Shown piece after piece: positions 1 to 4,798 of a DNA stretch of 7,790 nt (position 1 is the first letter of the stretch; each line of letters starts with the position of its first letter). A program made the translations under genes and the position numbers. Origin of the DNA: Clostridia bacterium (GTDB taxonomy: Bacteria > Bacillota > Clostridia > Oscillospirales > CAG-382); NCBI GenBank assembly GCA_017560285.1, contig JAFYOG010000118.1:1-7790 (forward strand). Reading direction: 5' to 3'. The notes under the pieces are model-generated. The model ran no database searches, had not been told where the DNA came from, and saw nothing but the letters and a program-made list of their open reading frames with translations.

Positions 1-243
1 CGCGTAAAGAGCGAACCTAAGGGCGTTGGCTTCGATGCATATAACGAAACCTTTGTAGATATGATCGAAAGCGGTATTGTAGACCCCACAAAGGTTACCA
101 GAAGCGCACTTCAGAACGCAGCAAGCGTAGCGGCTATGGTTCTTACCACCGAGGCATTGGTTGCCGATAAGAAAGAAGACCCTGCAACTGCCGCAGCTAA
201 TGCAGCTGCAATGGCAGGCGGTATGGGCGGCGGAATGTATTAA
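1..243 (+). CDS. groEL: Chaperonin GroEL (60 kDa), C-terminal fragment
   Basis: This is the 3' end of a gene that enters from the left edge, with 80 codons visible and a TAA stop at 241-243. GroEL is the cytosolic double-ring ATP-dependent folding chaperonin that works with GroES. The fragment carries the very conserved equatorial-domain segment DPTKVTRSALQNAASVA (residues 28-44 of the fragment) followed by the conserved TTEALVADKKED stretch. It ends in the Gly/Met-rich tail (GGMGGGMY) that hangs into the central cavity of bacterial chaperonins. These two signatures together are diagnostic. Nothing looks broken in the visible part. The gene is followed 22 bases later by a strong hairpin terminator. 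A groES gene would be expected upstream, outside the window. Confidence is high; only the 5' part is missing. Confidence 0.98.
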   Translation, partial: RVKSEPKGVGFDAYNETFVDMIESGIVDPTKVTRSALQNAASVAAMVLTTEALVADKKEDPATAAANAAAMAGGMGGGMY

Positions 244-265
244 TCCGCAAACAATATAAGAAAAG

Positions 266-295
266 AACACCGCCGAGGATTTTCTCGGCGGTGTT
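266..295. terminator. Bidirectional intrinsic terminator between groEL and the Nudix operon
   Basis: A perfect 12-bp inverted repeat (arms 266-277 and 284-295, AACACCGCCGAG) has a 6-nt loop. It lies between two convergent transcription units. Read on the minus strand, the stem is followed by a T-rich run (CTTTTCTTAT), a good match to a rho-independent terminator for the Nudix operon. Read on the plus strand after groEL, the following sequence (GTTGTATTA) is only moderately T-rich, so that direction is probably the weaker one. Confidence 0.85.
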
Positions 296-301
296 GTTGT
301 A

Positions 302-778
302 TTACTCGATCTCTGTGCGAAGTGTAAATTCACTCGGCAGGTTAAAAATATCCTTTTTCAAAAATAAGGGATAAAAATATTCATCTTTCAATTTTTCAAA
401 TTCCAACCATTGAAAGATATGGGTTCTATGACCCTCGTTTGAAACAAACTTTTCTCCCCTTGAAAGTAAATCGGTTTTTGAAATATCCATCAAGAAATAA
501 ATACATAATTCGTGATAATTTAAATGATCAACCTCTTCATTAAAAAACGCTTGGTTCAACCATAACGGACGAATTATTTCAGGTGTAATCCCTAATTCTT
601 CTTGAACTTCTCTTATGACAGCATTTTCAGCGGTTTCACCCATCATAACTCTACCGCCTGGCAAATAGAAATAAGGAGAACGGTCATCCTGCATTGCTAA
701 TATTTTTCCGTCGTAAATCATTATAGCACATACTCTATAATTGAATTTTGAATTTTCGTATTTTAAAACAATATCCAT
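302..778 (-). CDS. Nudix hydrolase (last gene of three-gene operon)
   Basis: This 158-residue protein is a single Nudix domain. Such enzymes hydrolyse nucleoside diphosphates linked to another group, with Mg2+ bound by the Nudix box. The full box GX5EX7REUXEEXGU is present at residues 42-64: G42, E48, R56-E57, E60-E61, G63, I64. It is preceded by the usual YFYLPGG strand (37-42). The N-terminal strand (YRVCAIMIYDGKILAMQ) and the C-terminal QWLEFEKL segment fit the family fold. The length is normal for an unfused member. The start is the ATG at 776-778, with a weak GGTG ribosome site five bases upstream and 14 bases after the phosphorylase stop, so it is the distal gene of the operon. The family does not reveal the substrate; general annotation is Nudix/MutT-like. 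The coding sequence is visibly more AT-rich than groEL or trpB. Confidence 0.93.
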   Translation of the reverse strand: MDIVLKYENSKFNYRVCAIMIYDGKILAMQDDRSPYFYLPGGRVMMGETAENAVIREVQEELGITPEIIRPLWLNQAFFNEEVDHLNYHELCIYFLMDISKTDLLSRGEKFVSNEGHRTHIFQWLEFEKLKDEYFYPLFLKKDIFNLPSEFTLRTEIE

Positions 779-792
779 TTTGACACCAATAT

Positions 793-1602
793 TTATTCGA
801 AAACTTTCAATATTATTTGTGGGAACATTTCTTTTCTTACAAACCTGCGGTATTCCATTTCTTCGGCGGTTCTTCCGCTAATTAAACCTTTGTTAATAAC
901 AGTATTATCCGAAACGCTAAATATCGCCGCTATTGAAATATCCGCGGTTTCAGCCGCACGGAAAGCAGAAGCGGTTTCCATTTCAATGACATTACAACCC
1001 ATTTCTAAAATTTCGTCAATATGTGCATATTGGGCAAAAATAGAATCGATACTAAATGCTCTACCAATGTGATATTTAACGTTGTTGTCTAAACATATAT
1101 CACGGGTGCGTTTACATAAGGTCTCAAAAAGGTCTTTGTTTGGGCTAACCTTTGTTCCAAACACATCGCTGTCGAATAATTTATTACAAGCCACATAACG
1201 GCTTGCGCCATCGCCACAAATGCTATATTCGGGAAGAACTATATCACCTATGCCGATATTCTCGTCTAATGAACCAACCGAACCAACAAAAATTATATTT
1301 TCGCATTTAGTAACACCCAAACCTAACACAACATCCATCAAAACGGGCGCACCTATACCGGTTTTAATATAGGTGATATTTCCATACTCGTTTTCTATGT
1401 TCCAAACCTTAATTGCCGAAAAATCCGATTCACTTAAATATGTTGCCTTTCCAAGATTAGGCAATGAACTGGGTTCCCACCAAGGTGCAAGTATTACATT
1501 TTTATTGATTTTATCGGCTTCAATTCCTATGCAATGTAGGCAAATATCATTTTCATTAGAACCGTATTTTTTGATGCCCTCTAATAATTGCTGATAATTC
1601 AT
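793..1602 (-). CDS. Nucleoside phosphorylase (PNP/UDP family)
   Basis: This protein of about 269 residues belongs to the purine/uridine phosphorylase superfamily, which splits nucleosides with phosphate into base and ribose-1-phosphate. Visible family marks, numbered from the upstream GTG, are the glycine-rich TGIGAP loop (83-88), the VGSVGSL strand-loop (108-114) corresponding to the usual GTAG motif, the ribose-binding VIEMETAS motif (207-214), and SVSDN (231-235) carrying the base-contacting Asp. Which nucleoside it uses cannot be read off; uridine phosphorylase-like is most likely. I prefer the ATG at 1600-1602 because an AGGTG ribosome site sits five bases ahead of it. The GTG at 1606-1608, which would add two residues, lies inside that site. 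It begins 13 bases after the upstream Nudix stop, so the genes are co-transcribed. A nucleosidase activity instead of phosphorolysis is possible. Confidence 0.9.
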   Translation of the reverse strand: MNYQQLLEGIKKYGSNENDICLHCIGIEADKINKNVILAPWWEPSSLPNLGKATYLSESDFSAIKVWNIENEYGNITYIKTGIGAPVLMDVVLGLGVTKCENIIFVGSVGSLDENIGIGDIVLPEYSICGDGASRYVACNKLFDSDVFGTKVSPNKDLFETLCKRTRDICLDNNVKYHIGRAFSIDSIFAQYAHIDEILEMGCNVIEMETASAFRAAETADISIAAIFSVSDNTVINKGLISGRTAEEMEYRRFVRKEMFPQIILKVFE

Positions 1603-1615
1603 AGACACCTCATAA

Positions 1616-2026
1616 TCATCTTTTCATTAAATACTCATTAGCAGATTTTAGCATTTCTTTCGAGTTATCGTAAGTAAGTGCATTTAAAGCTTCTTCAAAC
1701 GAAAGAATTAGATATTCGTGCTTTTCAAAACCATTATTATGTGTTGGTTTTTGGTCTTGAAAATGCGCTAAAAAATAAACAACTGTTTTATCATTACCAT
1801 TATCCATTCGGTATGACAGTTCACATCTAAAGTTAGAATCTAAAATCGGTTTTATGGAAGCTTCTTCCCATGTTTCTCGAAGTGCAGTTTCAGCTTCGCT
1901 TTCGCCCAATTCAACATGTCCTTTAGGAAAACCGCAATAACCATCATCAAGTGCTTTTAATAGGAGATAATAGATTGTTCCGTCTTTAATTGTATATGGA
2001 ATTGTTCCGCATGATTTTTCGAACAT
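1616..2026 (-). CDS. Nudix hydrolase, Ap4A-hydrolase-like
   Basis: This 136-residue protein is the first gene of the operon. The N-terminal SCGTIPY strand followed by YYLLLKALDDGYCGFPKGHVELGE is the pattern typical of asymmetrical diadenosine tetraphosphatases of bacteria, which cut Ap4A to ATP and AMP. The Nudix box lies at residues 36-58 with G36, E42, R50-E51 and E54-E55 in place. The small glycine near its end is replaced by serine (S57, in EEASI). The metal-binding glutamates are intact, so activity is expected. The C-terminal half (YFLAHF, then EYLILSFEEALNALTY) matches the family's usual end. The start is ATG 2024-2026 with GGAG seven bases upstream. The RNA 5' leader is only about 35 bases. 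Ap4A hydrolase is an inference from overall pattern; a different nucleotide substrate is possible. Confidence 0.9.
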   Translation of the reverse strand: MFEKSCGTIPYTIKDGTIYYLLLKALDDGYCGFPKGHVELGESEAETALRETWEEASIKPILDSNFRCELSYRMDNGNDKTVVYFLAHFQDQKPTHNNGFEKHEYLILSFEEALNALTYDNSKEMLKSANEYLMKR

Positions 2027-2068
2027 ATTATACTCCGTTAAATTTTAATGCTTATAAATGCTATACCA

Positions 2069-2097
2069 ATTATATCACTCGTGTAAAATCTTGTCAA
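2069..2097 (-). promoter_or_regulatory. Exact-consensus sigma-A promoter for the Nudix operon
   Basis: Read on the minus strand, TTGACA (2092-2097) is followed after exactly 17 bases by TATAAT (2069-2074). Both hexamers match the vegetative consensus at every position. Transcription would start near 2062, giving a short leader of about 35 bases before the first Nudix gene. No operator-like palindrome is evident around it, so strong constitutive expression is the simplest reading. Confidence 0.9.
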
Positions 2098-2143
2098 TCA
2101 ACTCGCAATTTAAAATAATATACTTGTACTGAGTTCAAAATCC

Positions 2144-2172
2144 TTGACAATTAAAAAACAAAGTGCTATAAT
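2144..2172 (+). promoter_or_regulatory. Exact-consensus sigma-A promoter for the T-box/trpB unit
   Basis: TTGACA (2144-2149), a 17-base spacer, and TATAAT (2167-2172) match the consensus perfectly. The start site would be near 2179, just ahead of the T-box leader. It is divergent from the Nudix-operon promoter, with 46 bases between the two -35 boxes. Strong initiation is common where control is exerted later, by the riboswitch. Confidence 0.92.
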
Positions 2173-2189
2173 TACTATAAATAAATAAT

Positions 2190-2467
2190 AAACCGTTGAA
2201 GCGGAGATAAAGGCGAAACACGCCCATACAGAGAACCCGTGTAGCTGAGATTCGGGTAGGAAACAGTTCGTCAAATGGACCGCAGAGGGCAAGGCGGAAA
2301 TGCATTTTTGCAAAGTATTCTTTGACGTTTAGGCGTACGTTAACCGTCTTGGGTATTTACGTACCTATAAAGCGCATAGGTTACTATGAATCAAGGTGGC
2401 ACCGCGGATTAAATATACGTTTAGTTCGTCCTTGGCAGATAGAATTTTTCTGTCAAGGGCTTTTCTT
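2190..2467 (+). promoter_or_regulatory. Tryptophan T-box riboswitch upstream of trpB
   Basis: This leader RNA binds uncharged tRNA-Trp and then lets transcription pass its terminator. Stem I: GCGG (2201-2204) pairs with CCGC (2280-2283), and GGCGAA (2212-2217) pairs with TTCGTC (2267-2272). Between them lies the specifier loop, with AGATAAA on one side and AAATGGA on the other. The specifier codon is TGG at 2276-2278. The distal hairpin uses ACCCG/CGGGT (2235-2239 / 2253-2257). The T-box sequence AAGGTGGCACCGCGG is at 2393-2407. Its TGGC (2397-2400) would pair with a GCCA acceptor end, which fits the G discriminator base of tRNA-Trp and independently supports the Trp assignment. AAGG (2393-2396) can pair with CCTT (2430-2433) in the antiterminator, while the same CCTT forms the terminator. 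No aminoacyl-tRNA synthetase follows; the regulated gene is trpB. Confidence 0.95.
2429..2467 (+). terminator. T-box-controlled intrinsic terminator
   Basis: An 11-bp stem has arms TCCTTGGCAGA (2429-2439) and TCTGTCAAGGG (2449-2459), with two G-T wobbles and a 9-nt loop, followed by CTTTTCTT. Its 5' arm overlaps the CCTT needed by the antiterminator, so the two structures exclude each other. It forms when tRNA-Trp is charged. Confidence 0.9.
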
Positions 2468-2563
2468 ATGGAGGTAACTTATGATATTGCTTACAAGACG
2501 ATGGCGTGGCTCCAAAATTTAATTACGCTGTCTATTAACATATTTTGGAGGAATTTAAAATGA
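2468..2563 (+). CDS. Candidate leader peptide B, overlapping the trpB start (ATGA)
   Basis: An open frame of 31 codons begins at ATG 2468-2470, directly after the T-box terminator. It ends at TGA 2561-2563, which overlaps the trpB ATG as ATGA, the usual sign of translational coupling. It has two Trp codons: codon 14 (2507-2509, in KTMAWLQNL) and codon 27 (2546-2548, in NIFWRNLK). The second one overlaps the trpB ribosome site. A possible ribosome site, AAGGG (2455-2459), lies eight bases upstream but inside the terminator arm. An internal ATG at 2501 is in frame. It competes with leader peptide A, which has a better ribosome site; probably only one is used. I do not recognise the peptide. An open frame of this size can arise by chance. 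Confidence 0.35.
   Translation: MEVTYDIAYKTMAWLQNLITLSINIFWRNLK
2481..2522 (+). CDS. Candidate leader peptide A (13 residues, one Trp codon)
   Basis: A short open frame encodes MILLTRRWRGSKI and stops at TAA 2520-2522. It has a near-ideal ribosome binding site, GGAGG at 2470-2474, six bases before its ATG, which has no other obvious role. Its single Trp codon (2502-2504) sits eight bases ahead of a 9-bp stem that covers the trpB ribosome site, and its last codons lie in the 5' arm of that stem. A ribosome on this frame would therefore be expected to free the trpB start. It is too short for standard gene calling. Alternatively it is a leftover of a lost first gene, with only the ribosome site preserved. 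Confidence 0.4.
   Translation: MILLTRRWRGSKI
2510..2550 (+). promoter_or_regulatory. Hairpin sequestering the trpB ribosome binding site
   Basis: CTCCAAAAT (2510-2518) pairs without mismatch with ATTTTGGAG (2542-2550), which contains most of the trpB GGAGG. After a 3-nt bulge (2539-2541), five more pairs are possible (TTAAT 2519-2523 with ATTAA 2534-2538), leaving a 10-nt loop. The structure would hide the trpB start unless the 5' arm is occupied, for instance by a ribosome on either candidate leader peptide. No T-run follows, so it is not a terminator. Its regulatory role is inferred from its position. Confidence 0.6.
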
Positions 2564-3777
2564 TTTTTAATAATGTTGATTTCGATACTTACGCAAGAAA
2601 TTATCCCGATAAAAACGGCTATTTTGGTAAATACGGCGGTGCATATATTGCCCCCGAGCTTAAAAAAGCTATGGACGAAATTACCGAAGCTTATTTTACC
2701 ATTTGTCAATCTCGCAAGTTTATTGCAGAGCTTCGTCGTATACGCAAGGAATTTCAGGGCAGACCTACTCCCGTTTCCCACTTAGAGCGTCTTTCTAACA
2801 AGCTCGGCGGTGTACAGCTTTATGTAAAAAGGGAAGACCTTAACCATACCGGCGCACATAAACTAAACCACTGTATGGGCGAGGTTTTGCTTGCTAAATA
2901 TATGGGCAAAAAGAAGGTTATTGCAGAAACCGGCGCAGGTCAGCACGGCGTTGCAATGGCTACCGCAGCCGCATATTTCGGTATGGAATGCGATATTTAT
3001 ATGGGCTCTGTAGATATTAAAAAGCAAGCTCCTAACGTTGCCAGAATGAAAATTTTGGGCGCAAACGTGGTAGAGGTTACCCACGGCTTGCAAACGCTTA
3101 AAGAAGCAGTAGATGCTGCATTTGATGCATATGCAAAAGAATATAAAGACGCTATGTACTGCATAGGCTCTGTTGTTGGGCCTCATCCGTTCCCTATGAT
3201 GGTACGTGATTTCCAAAGTATCGTTGGCGAAGAAGCAAGAGAACAGTTTGTAGAAATGACAGGTCATTTACCCGATGCTGTTGTTGCTTGCGTTGGCGGC
3301 GGTTCTAACGCGGCGGGCTTCTTCTCGGGCTTCCTTAACCACCCCGTAGATATTTACGGTATCGAGCCCTTGGGCAGAGGTACAAAGTTAGGCGACCACG
3401 CGGCAAGCTTGCAATATGGTGAAGAAGGTGTAATGCACGGCTTTAACAGCATTATGCTTAAGGATGAAAACGGCGAACCCGCACCCGTTTATTCGGTTGC
3501 AAGTGGATTGGATTATCCTTCCAGCGGTCCCGAACACGCATTCCTGCATACCTTGGGCAGAGTTAAGTACGACGTTATTAACGATGAAGAAACTATCGAT
3601 GCGTTCTACACTCTTTCCCGTTTAGAGGGCATTATTCCCGCTATCGAAAGCTCCCACGCTGTTGCATACGGCATTAAGCTTGCAAAGCAAATGGGCACCG
3701 GCTCTGTTCTTATTAACCTTTCGGGCCGCGGCGATAAGGATATGGATTATATTATAGAACAATACGGCATTAGATAA
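2560..3777 (+). CDS. trpB: Tryptophan synthase beta chain, orphan (no adjacent trpA)
   Basis: This 405-residue PLP enzyme joins indole and L-serine to make L-tryptophan. Lys101 in HTGAHKLNH is the PLP lysine. Glu123 in IAETGAGQHG corresponds to catalytic E109 of the E. coli enzyme. GGGSN (246-250) holds the PLP phosphate. GLDYPS and LSGRGDKD (387-394) are also present. Lys181 in QTLKEA matches E. coli K167, which contacts the alpha subunit, so pairing with a TrpA elsewhere remains possible. The bases after the PLP lysine are unusual: KLNH where E. coli has KTNQ. The ATG at 2560 is chosen because GGAGG (2547-2551) lies eight bases before it; the TTG at 2545 would put that site inside the gene. 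The gene stands alone between a Trp T-box and a terminator, which suggests indole salvage or split trp genes. Confidence 0.97.
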   Translation: MIFNNVDFDTYARNYPDKNGYFGKYGGAYIAPELKKAMDEITEAYFTICQSRKFIAELRRIRKEFQGRPTPVSHLERLSNKLGGVQLYVKREDLNHTGAHKLNHCMGEVLLAKYMGKKKVIAETGAGQHGVAMATAAAYFGMECDIYMGSVDIKKQAPNVARMKILGANVVEVTHGLQTLKEAVDAAFDAYAKEYKDAMYCIGSVVGPHPFPMMVRDFQSIVGEEAREQFVEMTGHLPDAVVACVGGGSNAAGFFSGFLNHPVDIYGIEPLGRGTKLGDHAASLQYGEEGVMHGFNSIMLKDENGEPAPVYSVASGLDYPSSGPEHAFLHTLGRVKYDVINDEETIDAFYTLSRLEGIIPAIESSHAVAYGIKLAKQMGTGSVLINLSGRGDKDMDYIIEQYGIR

Positions 3778-3782
3778 TTAAA

Positions 3783-3808
3783 AAGGGCGTTACTTATGTA
3801 ACGCCTTT
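3783..3808. terminator. Bidirectional terminator between trpB and the serS-lnt operon
   Basis: An 11-bp stem with a TTAT loop (arms 3783-3793 and 3798-3808; core GGCGTTAC/GTAACGCC) lies five bases after the trpB stop. On the plus strand it is followed by ATTCTTTTT. On the minus strand the stem runs into TTTTTAATTA, so it also fits as the end of the minus-strand operon. Its edge overlaps the stop codon of the small minus-strand reading frame. Confidence 0.9.
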
Positions 3809-3890
3809 ATTCTTTTTCAACAATATTAAAACAGCACATTATAAATACCCCAAATAATGTTCCGACAAAGCAACCTATTAAAAATCCCAA
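3807..3890 (-). CDS. Putative single-helix membrane micropeptide (27 residues)
   Basis: This short reading frame starts at TTG 3888-3890 and ends at TAA 3807-3809. A strong ribosome site, GGAGG (3898-3902 read on the minus strand), lies seven bases upstream. The product begins GFLIGCFVGTLFGVFIMCC (residues 2-20) and ends FNIVEKE. This is one hydrophobic helix with a GxxxG-like glycine pattern and a short charged tail, a layout resembling the small DUF3789-type clostridial proteins (recalled, not searched). It lies between the esterase and the operon's terminal hairpin, so it would be the last gene of the serS-lnt transcription unit. Its ribosome site is part of a 10-bp hairpin, so expression may be limited. 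The function is unknown. The good ribosome site and coherent membrane pattern argue against chance. Confidence 0.55.
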   Translation of the reverse strand: MGFLIGCFVGTLFGVFIMCCFNIVEKE

Positions 3891-3895
3891 AAGAA

Positions 3896-3930
3896 AACCT
3901 CCTTTTTGGTATTATGCCGCAAAGGAGGTT
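3896..3930 (-). promoter_or_regulatory. Hairpin after the esterase: terminator or ribosome-site lock for the micropeptide
   Basis: A perfect 10-bp inverted repeat (arms 3896-3905 and 3921-3930, AACCTCCTTT/AAAGGAGGTT) has a 15-nt loop and begins 10 bases after the esterase stop. On the minus strand it is followed by TTCTTTTGGG, a modest T-run, so it may be a weak or partial terminator. Its 3' arm contains the GGAGG of the micropeptide, and its 5' arm is in effect an anti-Shine-Dalgarno. It could therefore also block that translation start. Confidence 0.65.
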
Positions 3931-3940
3931 AAATTATTAA

Positions 3941-4798
3941 TTATAAATATCTTAAGGTCATTTTACCGTTATAAAATACTTTTTCAAGCCAAGTTAAAGA
4001 CCATTCCGCCCATCTTGCAACGTATGGTAAATGGTATCCGTCTACGTTATAATCGGGTGCAACCTCGGCGGTTGCGCGGCCTAAACCGTGGGGGCCGTCG
4101 GGGAAAATGTGAAGCTCACATCCTATATTCTTATCGGTTAAAGCTCTTGCCATTGCCAATGAGTTTGCAACGGGTACGCAGGTATCGGTTGCGGTGTGCC
4201 AAATAAAGCAGGGGCAGGTGCGCTCGTCAACAAGCATATCAAGGTTTGCGCTGTCTTCCAATTCCTTGCTTCTGTCGGCACCAAGCAAATTATTAAAGCT
4301 ATCCTTATGTGTGGGAACGTTGTTTGTAACAACAGGGTAGCACAAAACTGCGGCGTTGGGCTTGCAAAGCTCGTTATCAATACCCAAAATATCAGCAATC
4401 TCTTTTCTGTGCCAAGAGGTGCTTATGTATCCGGCTAAATGACCGCCTGCCGAAAAGCCAATAACTGCAATACGTTCAGGATCAATACAATATTTTTCGG
4501 CGTTGGTACGAACGTGCGCAATTGCAGCCGCCGCATCATAAAGGGGTTTGTTAATTTTAGCATTTTCGCCTACGGTGTATCTTACCGTAAAGGTGTTGTA
4601 GCCTGCCGCAAAGTAAAACGCCGCAATAGATTCCGATTCTCTGTCCGAGGTCATCCAATAACCTCCGCCGGGGAAAATAACCATTGCAGGTCTTCTTTTA
4701 TTTGTAATTTCAATGGATTTGCTATGTATCATTAATTCAAGCTTTACTTCCAAAGCGCCGTTATAAATTTCGGTGTTATGCAGTTGGATTTTTTCCAT
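3941..4798 (-). CDS. Alpha/beta-hydrolase esterase (acetyl/feruloyl esterase-like)
   Basis: This 285-residue carboxylesterase-type enzyme has the alpha/beta-hydrolase fold. It shows the oxyanion-hole motif PGGGY (43-47), the nucleophile elbow GFSAGG with Ser116, the acidic residue Asp205 in TATDTCVPV, and His237 in DGPHGLG, so the triad is complete. The pattern fits the group of bacterial esterases annotated as acetyl esterase, xylan acetylesterase or bifunctional acetyl/feruloyl esterase. The true substrate is unknown. There is no signal peptide, so it should act in the cytoplasm, perhaps on imported sugar esters. ATG 4796-4798 has GAGG eight bases upstream. The start overlaps the end of lnt by 23 bases, so the two are translated from one mRNA. 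The reading frame is intact. Confidence 0.9.
   Translation of the reverse strand: MEKIQLHNTEIYNGALEVKLELMIHSKSIEITNKRRPAMVIFPGGGYWMTSDRESESIAAFYFAAGYNTFTVRYTVGENAKINKPLYDAAAAIAHVRTNAEKYCIDPERIAVIGFSAGGHLAGYISTSWHRKEIADILGIDNELCKPNAAVLCYPVVTNNVPTHKDSFNNLLGADRSKELEDSANLDMLVDERTCPCFIWHTATDTCVPVANSLAMARALTDKNIGCELHIFPDGPHGLGRATAEVAPDYNVDGYHLPYVARWAEWSLTWLEKVFYNGKMTLRYL

Noticed and set aside
1603..1608. GTG start for the phosphorylase
   Set aside because: The GTG lies inside the AGGTG ribosome site of the ATG at 1602. It would add only two residues and has no good site of its own.
2301..2312. Small palindrome TGCATTTTTGCA as a possible operator
   Set aside because: It lies within the T-box leader between Stem I and the T-box sequence, where small stems are normal, and is downstream of the promoter.
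2110..2313. 67-codon minus-strand frame over the T-box leader
   Set aside because: The region is explained by the plus-strand promoter and Stem I of the T-box, and there is no ribosome site.
2545..2559. Extended TTG start for trpB, five codons upstream
   Set aside because: The TTG is part of the TTTGGAGG ribosome site that correctly serves the ATG at 2560.
4138..4735. Several open frames on both strands within the esterase
   Set aside because: All are shadows of the esterase frame, which has an intact catalytic triad; their translations look non-protein-like.
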